Source of the DNA: Pedobacter sp. KBW06
GTDB taxonomy: Bacteria > Bacteroidota > Bacteroidia > Sphingobacteriales > Sphingobacteriaceae
DNA: 64,000 nucleotides
Assembly (NCBI RefSeq): GCF_003852525.1
Contig: NZ_QAJL01000003.1
Location: forward strand, 246,548 to 310,547
Direction: 5' to 3'
Under the pieces are notes generated by a model. It was not told the origin of the DNA, did no database searches, and worked only from the letters and a program-made list of their open reading frames with translations. Below, in pieces: positions 17,259 through 26,800 of the stretch. The position numbers and the translations under genes are program-made. Position 1 is the first letter of the stretch. Each line of letters starts with the position of its first letter.

Positions 17259-20200
17259 ATGTCCGTAGCACCGTTCACATTAAGCCATAACAAAGAAAGC
17301 CATGTTCAACAGTTGTTTGAAATTACTGCATTGCAACATCCGGAACTTAATGCAGTGGTTTTTAACGACAAGAAACTAAGCTATAAGGAATTAGACGCCA
17401 AATCGGAGGCCTTAAAGCAGGTTTTATTAAGCATTGCCCTTGATCAGGAAATTATCGGAGTCAGTGCCAGCCGCTCCCTGGAAATGATTATTTCTTTACT
17501 GGCCATATTAAAAGCGGGTAAAGCTTACCTCCCATTGGATCCCAGCTATCCCGAAAATAGGCTTCATCAAATTATAACAGACTCAGGAGTTAAAACATGT
17601 ATCGCCTTAAGCAGTGAATCCGTCTTTTTTTCCAATCTTGGACTACAGCCTGTTCATGCAGCGCAAACTGCATCAGAAATAGATCTTGCCCCAATAAAAT
17701 CCGGCCTAAATGGCTGTGTGCTTTACACTTCCGGTTCTACAGGAAAACCCAAAGGTGTCTGCCTGGGGCATCAAGGTTTAACCAACTTTCTAAATTGGCA
17801 GAAAGAGCACTCCCTGAGCGAAGTGGGTACCAGATCATTGCAGTTCTGTCATTTGAGTTTCGACGCTTCTTTTCAGGAAATCTTTGTCCCATTAACAACA
17901 GGAGGAACACTATACCTGATTGGAGACGATGACCGCCTCGACGGAGGTAGGTTATTGAGCTTCCTGATTCAACATCAGATCAACAAAGCATTTTTTCCAT
18001 ATGTGACCTTGCAATATCTCACAGAGGCTTCCGTTGCAGAAAACAAATATCCACTCCAGCTAAAGGAAGTCACCACCGGGGGTGAACTTTTAAAAATCAG
18101 CGCTACGATAAAAGCTTTCTTCTCTGCATTAACCGGCAGTAGCTTTCTAAATATTTATGGCCCAACAGAAGCCACGGTTTGTGTCACGACACTGAAATTA
18201 TCAGGAGATCCTGAAGAATGGCCTGCAATTCCCACCATTGGCAGTCCGATGGCGGGTTCCTCTGTATTTATCCTGGATGAAAACCTCCAGTTGCTGGAAA
18301 ACGGAAATGAAGGTGAATTATGCATTTCAGGGGTATGTCTCGCAGATGGATACCTAAACCAGAAAGAATTAACCACTGAAAAATTCATGGACTGGGTTCA
18401 CCCTGTACTCGGTAAAATAAAGATTTACAGAACCGGGGATCTTGGGAAATACCTGGAAAATGGAGAGATAGAATTTCATGGACGAAAAGATGGTCAAATC
18501 AAAATACGCGGTAACAGGGTTGAACTTGGAGAGATAGAAGTTGCATTAATGCAGCACGAAAGTGTAGAACAAGCGGTAGTCCTGTTAAGGGAAGATCAGC
18601 CGGGAAGAAAAAACCTTGTGGCTTATGTGGTTGGAAACAAGCAGACTTTCGATGCCAAAATCCTGCGTGACCAGATCATGAACCTACTGCCTGACTATAT
18701 GATTCCTTCAAGTTTCATCTGGCTGGAACAATTTCCAAAAACCGTTAGCGGAAAGATAGATAAAAAACTACTGCCAAAACCGGATGCTAAAAGACCGGAG
18801 TTGAACGTGCTTTATAAAAAACCGGGGACAAGGCTGGAAAAAGAAATCGCTTATCTCCTATCGGATATCCTTCAATATGACAAAATAGGAATAGATGATA
18901 ATTTCTTTGAACTCGGCGGAAATTCACTACTGGCCCAAAAGGTGGTATCGGAATTAAAATACAAGCTGGATTATCATTTACCAATCACCAAATTATATCA
19001 ATTCCCAAACGTTGCTGCGATAGCAAAATTTCTGGACAAGAATACCTCTGCAAGGGATAAGGAATTCAAAAAAGGAACTGCAAAAAATCAATCTGCCGAC
19101 ATTGCGGTAATTGGAATGGCAGGCAGATTTCCGGGAGCCAATACCATAGATGGCTTATGGAACCTGCTCACAGAGGGAAGAGAAACCACCACATTCTTTA
19201 CACTGGCTGAACTGGACACCAGTATTCCAGCGCATATCAGGCAAGATCCATCCTATGTAAGTGCAAGAGGAATTATAAAAGATGCCGATCAGTTTGATCC
19301 GGTCTTTTTTGGAATTAATCCCAAACTGGCACAGCTTATGGATCCTCAACAGCGAATTTTTCTTGAAATCGCGCAGGAAGTATTGGAACAAACTGGTCAT
19401 TCTGCCTCAAAAAACGATCAGAAAACAGGGGTTTTTGCTGGTAGTGGCAGCAATACCTATTATGAATATAATGTATTGCCACATCCTGATCTTATTGAAA
19501 ACCAGGGAAAATTACAAGTGCTCACCGTTAATGAAAAGGATTATATTGCTTCCAGAACGGCTTATCACCTGGACTTAAAAGGCCCGGCAGTTAGTGTTAA
19601 CTCAGCTTGTTCGACGTCTTTACTTGCCATTGCCCAGGCGGTAAATAGCCTCCGTTCCGGACAATGTGATGTTGCATTAGCCGGCGGCGCAAGTATCACT
19701 TCACCCATCAATAGTGGTCACCTTTATCAGGAAGGAAGTATGCTTAGTGTCGATGGACATTGTCGTCCTTTCGATGATGCAGCAACCGGAACTGTATTTA
19801 GTGACGGTGCAGGTGTGGTCCTCTTAAAAAGACTGGAAGATGCCCAAAGAGATGGCGATACGATTTATGGGCTGATCAAAGGCGTAGGCATAAATAATGA
19901 CGGCTCTGGTAAAGGAAGCTTCACCGCTCCAAGTACAGAAGGACAAGCAGATGCCATCGCTCAGGCGATCGAAGATGCTGGAATTGAAGCTTCGGAAATC
20001 AGCTATATCGAAACGCATGGAACAGGCACCCCAATTGGTGACCCCATAGAATTTGAAGGACTCCAGACCGCCTTTGGAGCACAAAAAAAGCATCAGTTCT
20101 GTGCAATTGGTTCTATCAAGAGTAATTTTGGTCATTTAACACAGGCTGCCGGTGTAGCGGGTCTGATAAAAACCTGCCTGGCATTACATCATAAAAAAAT

Positions 20201-23200
20201 CCCGGCCTCTCTTGGTTATGTCAGCCCCAACCGAAATATTGATTTTGCCAATAGCCCGTTTTATGTTAACCATTCCTTATCGAAATGGGATGCAGACAGG
20301 AAAATTGCCGGAGTCAGCTCTTTTGGTGTTGGCGGAACCAATGTCCATGTGATCCTTGAAGGCTATGAAAACAAACCTTCCCGCTCATCAGCGGGCAGGT
20401 CTTCCGAATTGATTGCCTGGTCCGCAAATTCAGAATATAGCAGGGATCAATATGCCAAAGCCCTTTCTGCAGATCTGAAAGATCGTGGAGAAGTCAATAT
20501 TTCCGATATCGCCTATACCCTGCAAAAGTCAAGGACGGATCTTCGTTTCAGAAGGTTTCAGGTCTCAGGTGATGCAACGCAGCTACAACAGGCACTTTCT
20601 GAAGAGAAACCAAGTCCCACCGGTGCCCACCAGCTGATAGAGCTACCGGGAGAAGTGGTATTTACATTTCCTGGTCAAGGTGCACAGTATTTGAATATGG
20701 GAAGGGAACTTTACCTGGAAGAGCCGGTATATAAAGCCGCAGTAGACCAATGTGCAACATTACTTACTCCATACATTCAGCTGGACATCAGAGACATTAT
20801 CTTCCCACCTGAGCCATCTGACTCAGCCTCTGAAAAACTGAAAGACACGAGATATACCCAACCTGCATTATTTGTAACGGAATATGCTTTAGCAAAACTC
20901 TGGATGCACTGGGGAATCCTTCCAACACTATTTTGTGGACACAGTATTGGAGAATATGTTGCAGCACACCTGTCGGGTGTATTTTCACTGGAAGAGGCAT
21001 TAAAGCTAATTGCAATCAGAGGTGCAATGGTAAGCACGCTTCCTTCAGGAAGTATGCTCTCCGTAAGAAATGAGGCCGAATCCGTTTCTGAATTGTTAAC
21101 CGGCGACTTATCCATCGCAGCAATCAATAGTCCAAAACTCTGTGTGGTTGCAGGCCCGGATGATCAGGTGATGTCATTCGCAAGGTTACTGGACACCAGA
21201 GAAATTGCCAATAAATTATTATTTACCAGTCATGCTTTCCACTCTTCAATGATGGATCCTATTGTGGATGAATTCAGAAAGGTGGTTTCTGGTGTGGCCC
21301 TTAAAGCCCCGGAAATCGCAATCGTTTCCACGGTTACAGGAAATATTCTGACGGCTGCTGAAGCTACAGACCCTGATTATTGGGCAGGGCATCTTAGAAA
21401 AACAGTGCGGTTTAGCGATGCAATTGAGACGATTCTTGAGCGGGAACTTCCACTTTTTCTGGAGATTGGTCCGGGAAACGTAACCAGTACCCTGATTAAA
21501 CAGATTGCGGGTTTTAAAGCGAAACAGGTTAAAGCCCTCTCTAGTTTAAGTAATAAAGAGAAGGAGAATTCCTCCATATTAAATGCATTAGGCCAGCTAT
21601 GGCTTCATGGCTTAACTCCAGCCTGGAGTAATTATTTCGAAGGACAGGAAAGAACTTTCCTTAACCTTCCAACGTATCAATTTGACAGAAAAAAATACTG
21701 GGTCGACGCAACAATGGCGATACATCAAACTATTGCTCCTAACGAAGCCGAAAACCCAGCAGTAAATGAGCAAGAATTAATGAATACTCTTATGATGAGA
21801 AAAGACAACCTAGCAGCAAAGATCAAACAAGTATTAGAAGATGCCTCCGGGATAGAAATGAATGGCATTCCAACGGACAGCAATTTTCTGGAAATCGGAC
21901 TGGACTCGCTATTGCTTACCCAGGTTGCAATTTCCTTAAAGAGAGCATTCAATCTGCCAATTACCTTTAGAAAATTAAATGAAGAATACCCCAGCATAGA
22001 CGCACTGGTTGATTACCTGGATAAAAACACTGCTCCTGACGAAGTAAGTACACCACGGATTCAATCACAGCCTTCCCATGCCTCAAATCATCAACCGGTA
22101 GCACTACATCCTACAGCGCCTGTTAATGACAGCGCATTGGGACTCATTGCCCAACAATTGGAGATCCTGTCGAAACAAGTGATGTTAATGCAGGGGAACC
22201 AACCTTTGGCAGCCTCGAATACGGTTCCGCTGGTACATGCAGCGCCCGCTTTTGTCCGTTCTGAATCCTCCGAAAATCAGGAGTTAAGTCCTCAGGAAAA
22301 AGCAGAGATCCAGAAACCCTTTGGAGCAACACCTAAAATAGAGCGCAATTCCTCAGACCTGAATCCAAAACAACTCCATTTTCTTCAGGAACTGACCCGT
22401 AGTTATACCGCTAAAACATCAAAAAGTAAGGCTTATGCTGCAGAAAGCAGGTCGTTTATGGCTGATCCACGTGTGGTCTCAGGTTTTAGGCCACAAACTA
22501 AAGAACTCATTTACCCGGTGGTAATCAATAAATCAAGTGGCAGTAAAATGTGGGACCTTGATGGAAATGAATACATTGATGTTTTAAATGGCTTTGGATC
22601 TAACCTCCTGGGATATCAGCCGGAAGTGATCAGGAAAGCAATGCATGATCAGATAGAAAGCGGTTATGAGGTAGGCCCACAGCATGAACTCGCTGCAGAA
22701 GTCAGCAAGCTGGTTTGTGAGTTTACCGGTTTTGACCGTGCCGCGTTATGCAGTACAGGTTCAGAAGCCGTCCTTGGCTGCATCAGAATTGCCCGCACGG
22801 TAACCGGACGCTCCTTGATTGTCGCATTTACCGGTTCGTATCATGGCATTATTGATGAAGTGCTGGTTCGTGGAACGAAAAAATTAAAATCCTTTCCTGC
22901 AGCCGCAGGAATCATGCCCGAAGCGGTACAAAACATCCTGGTGCTGGATTATGGTACAGAAGAAGCATTGGCCATCATTAAAGAACGTGCCGATGAAATT
23001 GCGGCGGTACTGATTGAACCAATCCAAAGCCGGAGACCAGAATTCGTGCCGATAGAATTTATAAAACAAGTAAGAGAGATTACCACAGCTTCCGGAACGG
23101 CTTTGATTTTCGATGAAGTGATTACCGGATTCAGAATGCATCCTGGCGGTGCACAAGCGTTATTTGATATCCGCGTTGACCTTGCTTCTTATGGAAAAGT

Positions 23201-23867
23201 CGTAGGTGCAGGGATTCCAATCGGAGTCATCGCAGGAAAAAAAGAATTCATGGATGCCCTGGATGGCGGAACCTGGGAGTACGGTGACCAGTCTTATCCA
23301 GAGGTTGGAGTAACTTATTTTGCGGGTACTTTTGTCCGTCACCCTTTAGCTTTAGCTTCGGCAAAAGCATCTCTGAACTATATGAAAGAAAAGGGACCTT
23401 CTCTTCAACAACAGTTAAATGAAAAGGGAAATTACATTGCCGCCAGTCTAAATACAGAAATATCAAGAAGAAAACTTCCGTTTTTTGTTGCAAATTATGG
23501 TTCCCTATGGAAAGTAAAATTTAATGAAGAGGTTCCCTACAGCGAATTAATGTTTACCTTGATGAGAGAAAAAGGCATTCACATCTTAGATGGATTTCCT
23601 TGCTTCATTACTGAAGCTACCTCCGATGCGGACATCGCTCAGGTGATTAAATGTTTTACGGAAAGTATGGACGCCATGATTGAGGCTGATTTTTTCCCGG
23701 CTGCCATAGAAAAAAACGAACCCGTTAAGGAAAATGCAATTGTCATCAATGGAGATCAGCCTCCCGTTACAGGGGCCAGGTTAGGAAAAGATGAAAACGG
23801 CAATCCGGCATGGTTTGTAAAAGACCCTAATCAGGATGGAAAATATCTTCAGATTGAAATTAACTAA
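17259..23867 (+). CDS. Hybrid NRPS-PKS: A-PCP-KS-AT-ACP-aminotransferase
   Basis: A 2202-residue assembly-line enzyme. Domains in order: adenylation (about 10-510; LYTSGSTGKPKG near 160, FDASFQE near 201, SGKIDKKLLP near 500); carrier with Ser in ELGGNSLLA near 555; ketosynthase (613-1040; Cys in VNSACSTSLLA near 783, HGTGTPIGDP near 918, SNFGHLTQAAG near 957). Then acyltransferase (1135-1430; GHSIGEY near 1228 and HAFHSS near 1325, malonyl type); second carrier with Ser in EIGLDSLLL near 1549; and a class III aminotransferase (about 1745-2140; PLP Lys in SYGKVVGAG near 1980). There is no condensation domain, so it starts the chain, and no ketoreductase, so the beta-keto group is left for transamination, as in MycA/ItuA. 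By eye the A-domain pocket is D-A-Q-F-T-G-I-V-C-K, which I cannot match to a substrate. Confidence 0.93.
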   Translation: MSVAPFTLSHNKESHVQQLFEITALQHPELNAVVFNDKKLSYKELDAKSEALKQVLLSIALDQEIIGVSASRSLEMIISLLAILKAGKAYLPLDPSYPENRLHQIITDSGVKTCIALSSESVFFSNLGLQPVHAAQTASEIDLAPIKSGLNGCVLYTSGSTGKPKGVCLGHQGLTNFLNWQKEHSLSEVGTRSLQFCHLSFDASFQEIFVPLTTGGTLYLIGDDDRLDGGRLLSFLIQHQINKAFFPYVTLQYLTEASVAENKYPLQLKEVTTGGELLKISATIKAFFSALTGSSFLNIYGPTEATVCVTTLKLSGDPEEWPAIPTIGSPMAGSSVFILDENLQLLENGNEGELCISGVCLADGYLNQKELTTEKFMDWVHPVLGKIKIYRTGDLGKYLENGEIEFHGRKDGQIKIRGNRVELGEIEVALMQHESVEQAVVLLREDQPGRKNLVAYVVGNKQTFDAKILRDQIMNLLPDYMIPSSFIWLEQFPKTVSGKIDKKLLPKPDAKRPELNVLYKKPGTRLEKEIAYLLSDILQYDKIGIDDNFFELGGNSLLAQKVVSELKYKLDYHLPITKLYQFPNVAAIAKFLDKNTSARDKEFKKGTAKNQSADIAVIGMAGRFPGANTIDGLWNLLTEGRETTTFFTLAELDTSIPAHIRQDPSYVSARGIIKDADQFDPVFFGINPKLAQLMDPQQRIFLEIAQEVLEQTGHSASKNDQKTGVFAGSGSNTYYEYNVLPHPDLIENQGKLQVLTVNEKDYIASRTAYHLDLKGPAVSVNSACSTSLLAIAQAVNSLRSGQCDVALAGGASITSPINSGHLYQEGSMLSVDGHCRPFDDAATGTVFSDGAGVVLLKRLEDAQRDGDTIYGLIKGVGINNDGSGKGSFTAPSTEGQADAIAQAIEDAGIEASEISYIETHGTGTPIGDPIEFEGLQTAFGAQKKHQFCAIGSIKSNFGHLTQAAGVAGLIKTCLALHHKKIPASLGYVSPNRNIDFANSPFYVNHSLSKWDADRKIAGVSSFGVGGTNVHVILEGYENKPSRSSAGRSSELIAWSANSEYSRDQYAKALSADLKDRGEVNISDIAYTLQKSRTDLRFRRFQVSGDATQLQQALSEEKPSPTGAHQLIELPGEVVFTFPGQGAQYLNMGRELYLEEPVYKAAVDQCATLLTPYIQLDIRDIIFPPEPSDSASEKLKDTRYTQPALFVTEYALAKLWMHWGILPTLFCGHSIGEYVAAHLSGVFSLEEALKLIAIRGAMVSTLPSGSMLSVRNEAESVSELLTGDLSIAAINSPKLCVVAGPDDQVMSFARLLDTREIANKLLFTSHAFHSSMMDPIVDEFRKVVSGVALKAPEIAIVSTVTGNILTAAEATDPDYWAGHLRKTVRFSDAIETILERELPLFLEIGPGNVTSTLIKQIAGFKAKQVKALSSLSNKEKENSSILNALGQLWLHGLTPAWSNYFEGQERTFLNLPTYQFDRKKYWVDATMAIHQTIAPNEAENPAVNEQELMNTLMMRKDNLAAKIKQVLEDASGIEMNGIPTDSNFLEIGLDSLLLTQVAISLKRAFNLPITFRKLNEEYPSIDALVDYLDKNTAPDEVSTPRIQSQPSHASNHQPVALHPTAPVNDSALGLIAQQLEILSKQVMLMQGNQPLAASNTVPLVHAAPAFVRSESSENQELSPQEKAEIQKPFGATPKIERNSSDLNPKQLHFLQELTRSYTAKTSKSKAYAAESRSFMADPRVVSGFRPQTKELIYPVVINKSSGSKMWDLDGNEYIDVLNGFGSNLLGYQPEVIRKAMHDQIESGYEVGPQHELAAEVSKLVCEFTGFDRAALCSTGSEAVLGCIRIARTVTGRSLIVAFTGSYHGIIDEVLVRGTKKLKSFPAAAGIMPEAVQNILVLDYGTEEALAIIKERADEIAAVLIEPIQSRRPEFVPIEFIKQVREITTASGTALIFDEVITGFRMHPGGAQALFDIRVDLASYGKVVGAGIPIGVIAGKKEFMDALDGGTWEYGDQSYPEVGVTYFAGTFVRHPLALASAKASLNYMKEKGPSLQQQLNEKGNYIAASLNTEISRRKLPFFVANYGSLWKVKFNEEVPYSELMFTLMREKGIHILDGFPCFITEATSDADIAQVIKCFTESMDAMIEADFFPAAIEKNEPVKENAIVINGDQPPVTGARLGKDENGNPAWFVKDPNQDGKYLQIEIN

Positions 23868-23872
23868 TTATT

Positions 23873-26800
23873 ATGATTGATCAGAAATCAGACCTTAGTT
23901 TTAACGAAATCGCCTTCAATCCCTTTGAAGATCAGAAAGATATTGAAAAAATTGTAGCCATTAACGAATCGCAGCGTGAAATTTGGCTATCCTGTGTCAT
24001 AGGCGGTGATGAAGCCAGCCTTGCCTATAATGAATCGGTTTCATTAGACTTTGCAGGAACTTTTCAGTTCAATGCCTTCAAACAATCCCTTGAAATCATT
24101 GTAAGACGCCACGAAGCACTAAGATCTTCTGTGAGTGCAAATGGAGAGAATTTCATCATTTACAAAGACTTCCCCTTCAATTTTGAAATGGAAGACCTGA
24201 GCAGCTATGATCACCTTGAACAGCAACAACAGCTCCGGGACTTTGTAACCGATCAGATGAACCTTACGTTCGACCTGCAAAATGGTCCTTTATTCCGCGT
24301 ACACCTTCACAAACTGGAAAAAAATCACCATTATTTCACATTGGTCATCCATCATATTATTGGGGATGGATGGTCTATAGGCATCATCTTAGAAAACCTG
24401 AGTAAACTTTATAATGCGCATTTGAAGGGTTTACCTGCAGTTCTGGACGAGGGACCTCAAATCAGCACTTATGCTTTAGAACAACACCACTTTCTTCAAA
24501 GTGAAGATTTCAGGAAAGTAGAAAACTATTGGCTGGACCTTTATAAAGGCAATATCCCCGTGTTAGACCTGCCAACGGACTATGCAAGACCAGCAATGCG
24601 TACTTACAAAGCCCATCGCATCGATCATCCTCTTTCTGTTTCGCTCATTAGCCAGCTGAAAGCAATGGGAGCGAAAGCCGGATGCAGCCTTGTCAACACA
24701 ATGCTGACTGCCTTTGAGGTTTTTCTATACCAGCAAACAAGACAAAGAGATATCGTTGTTGGCCTGCCTACGGCCGCGCAATCTGCTACAGAAAACTTTG
24801 AATTGGTTGGACATTGTGTGAACCTCCTGCCTTTAAGAAGTATTATTGATCCGGAACTCTCCTTCCTGCAATACCTGAAACTCAGAAAATCAGCTTTTTT
24901 CGATGCTTATGAACACCAGCAGTTTAGCTTTGGACAGCTGGTAAAAAAACTAAACGTAAAAAGAGATACTTCCAGAATCCCCCTGGTTCCCGTAGTTTTC
25001 AATATGGATATGGGCATGGATAACGCAGTGTTTTTTGATACCCTTCAACACCATCTCGTTTCAAATCCCAGGGCCTACGAAACTTTCGAAATCTTTCTTA
25101 ATCTAACCGGATCGAAAGACAGTTTTATATTGGAATGGACTTACAATACCCAGCTTTTCAAAGCCGCTACCATAGAGCGGATGACAAAGGAGTTCGAAAT
25201 CCTTCTTGAAAAGTTGGCACAGCAACCTGAACTTCAGCTGAAGCAATTCTCCAAGGCAGATAAAAGGGGACCATCTGAAACATTGAAGTCTGCTGAATCT
25301 GCTTTTAAAAACACGATCGAACTGATCAATGAGGCTGCTGACCGTTATCCGGATAAAACTGCTGTTTCCTTCAGGAAGGAACAGCTGACCTATAGGCAGC
25401 TGATGGAGAAATCCAATCAACTGGCCTCCTGCTTAATTGAAAAGGGAGTCCGTGTTGGCGATATAGTTGGATTGTCAACAGAACGGTCCATGGAAATGAT
25501 GATCTCCCTGCTGGCCATTTTAAAGGCTGGAGCAGTTTATATCCCCCTGGATCCGGAATATCCCCATGAGCGGATAGAATTTATGCTAACGGATTCTGCA
25601 GCAAAAACATTACTAACCTCGCGACAAAATAAAGGCAGGTTCCATACGGATGCCCTGGAAATTGTAATAGAGGAAATCTGGCAGGACCTTAGCAATTATC
25701 CGGTTCATCAACCTCAGGTACAAACAGGTCCAAATGACCTCGCTTATATACTCTATACTTCAGGCTCCACCGGAAAACCCAAAGGAGTAAAAATTACTCA
25801 TAGGAACCTCTCTAACTTTTTATTGAGCATGCAGGTTGCTCCCGGTATGACTTCAGAGGACCGCCTGCTTGCCATTACCACGATTTCTTTTGACATCGCT
25901 GGTCTTGAGCTTTACCTGCCCCTCATTTCTGCTGCAGAGCTAATCATTGCGGATACAGAAGAAACAAAAGACGGAAGACTGTTACTCGGCATAATCGAGG
26001 AAAGAACGATCAGCATGATGCAGGCCACGCCTTCAACATGGCAAATGATGATCGACTCTGATTGGCAAAAAGCGTATCCGATAAAAATACTTTCGGGAGG
26101 AGAAGCCTTAAAAAAGGAACTTGCAGATCAATTGCTCAGACGATGTGCTGCCCTATGGAATATGTACGGTCCAACGGAAACTACCATTTGGTCAACCATC
26201 AAAAAAGTAAGCCCGGGGGATCAGCAACTCAGCATCGGTCATCCGATTAACCAGACAGAGGTCTATATCATGGATGAATTGGGAAGGCCTCTGCCTCCCG
26301 GTATGCCCGGAGAAATATATATTGGAGGAGATGGTGTGGCTGATGGCTATTTAAACAGGCCTGAACTGACCAATGAGAAATTTGTACAAGGGGATGAACC
26401 CGGTCAGGTATTATATAAAACCGGGGATCTCGGTAAATTATTAGAAAATGGCGAATACCTCTGTCTGGGAAGAATTGATCAACAGGTTAAAATTCGTGGA
26501 CACCGGATCGAATTAGGAGAAATTGAAACCATCATTACTGCCCAGGAAGAAATTAAGCAGGCAGTCGTTCTGGCAAGAGAAGATACGCCTTCAGATAAGC
26601 GGTTGATTGCTTATGTCCTTCTTGATGACAAAACTGATCAGGATAACCTTTCCTGGAAAGATCGCTGGGATGCGCTTTACGATATGGGGGCAGCGTCCAA
26701 ACAAGACCTGGCACTTTCCGGGAAGAATCTGGACGATAGTCTACTGGAGCATTATGAAAATAGTGCTGATTTAGCTTTGCAGGCCGCCGAATGGCTTCAT

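Noticed and set aside
17259..23867. Trans-AT or iterative PKS interpretation
   Set aside because: A normal cis-acting AT with GHSIGE and HAFHS motifs follows the KS, and only one KS is present, so a single malonyl extension is simpler.
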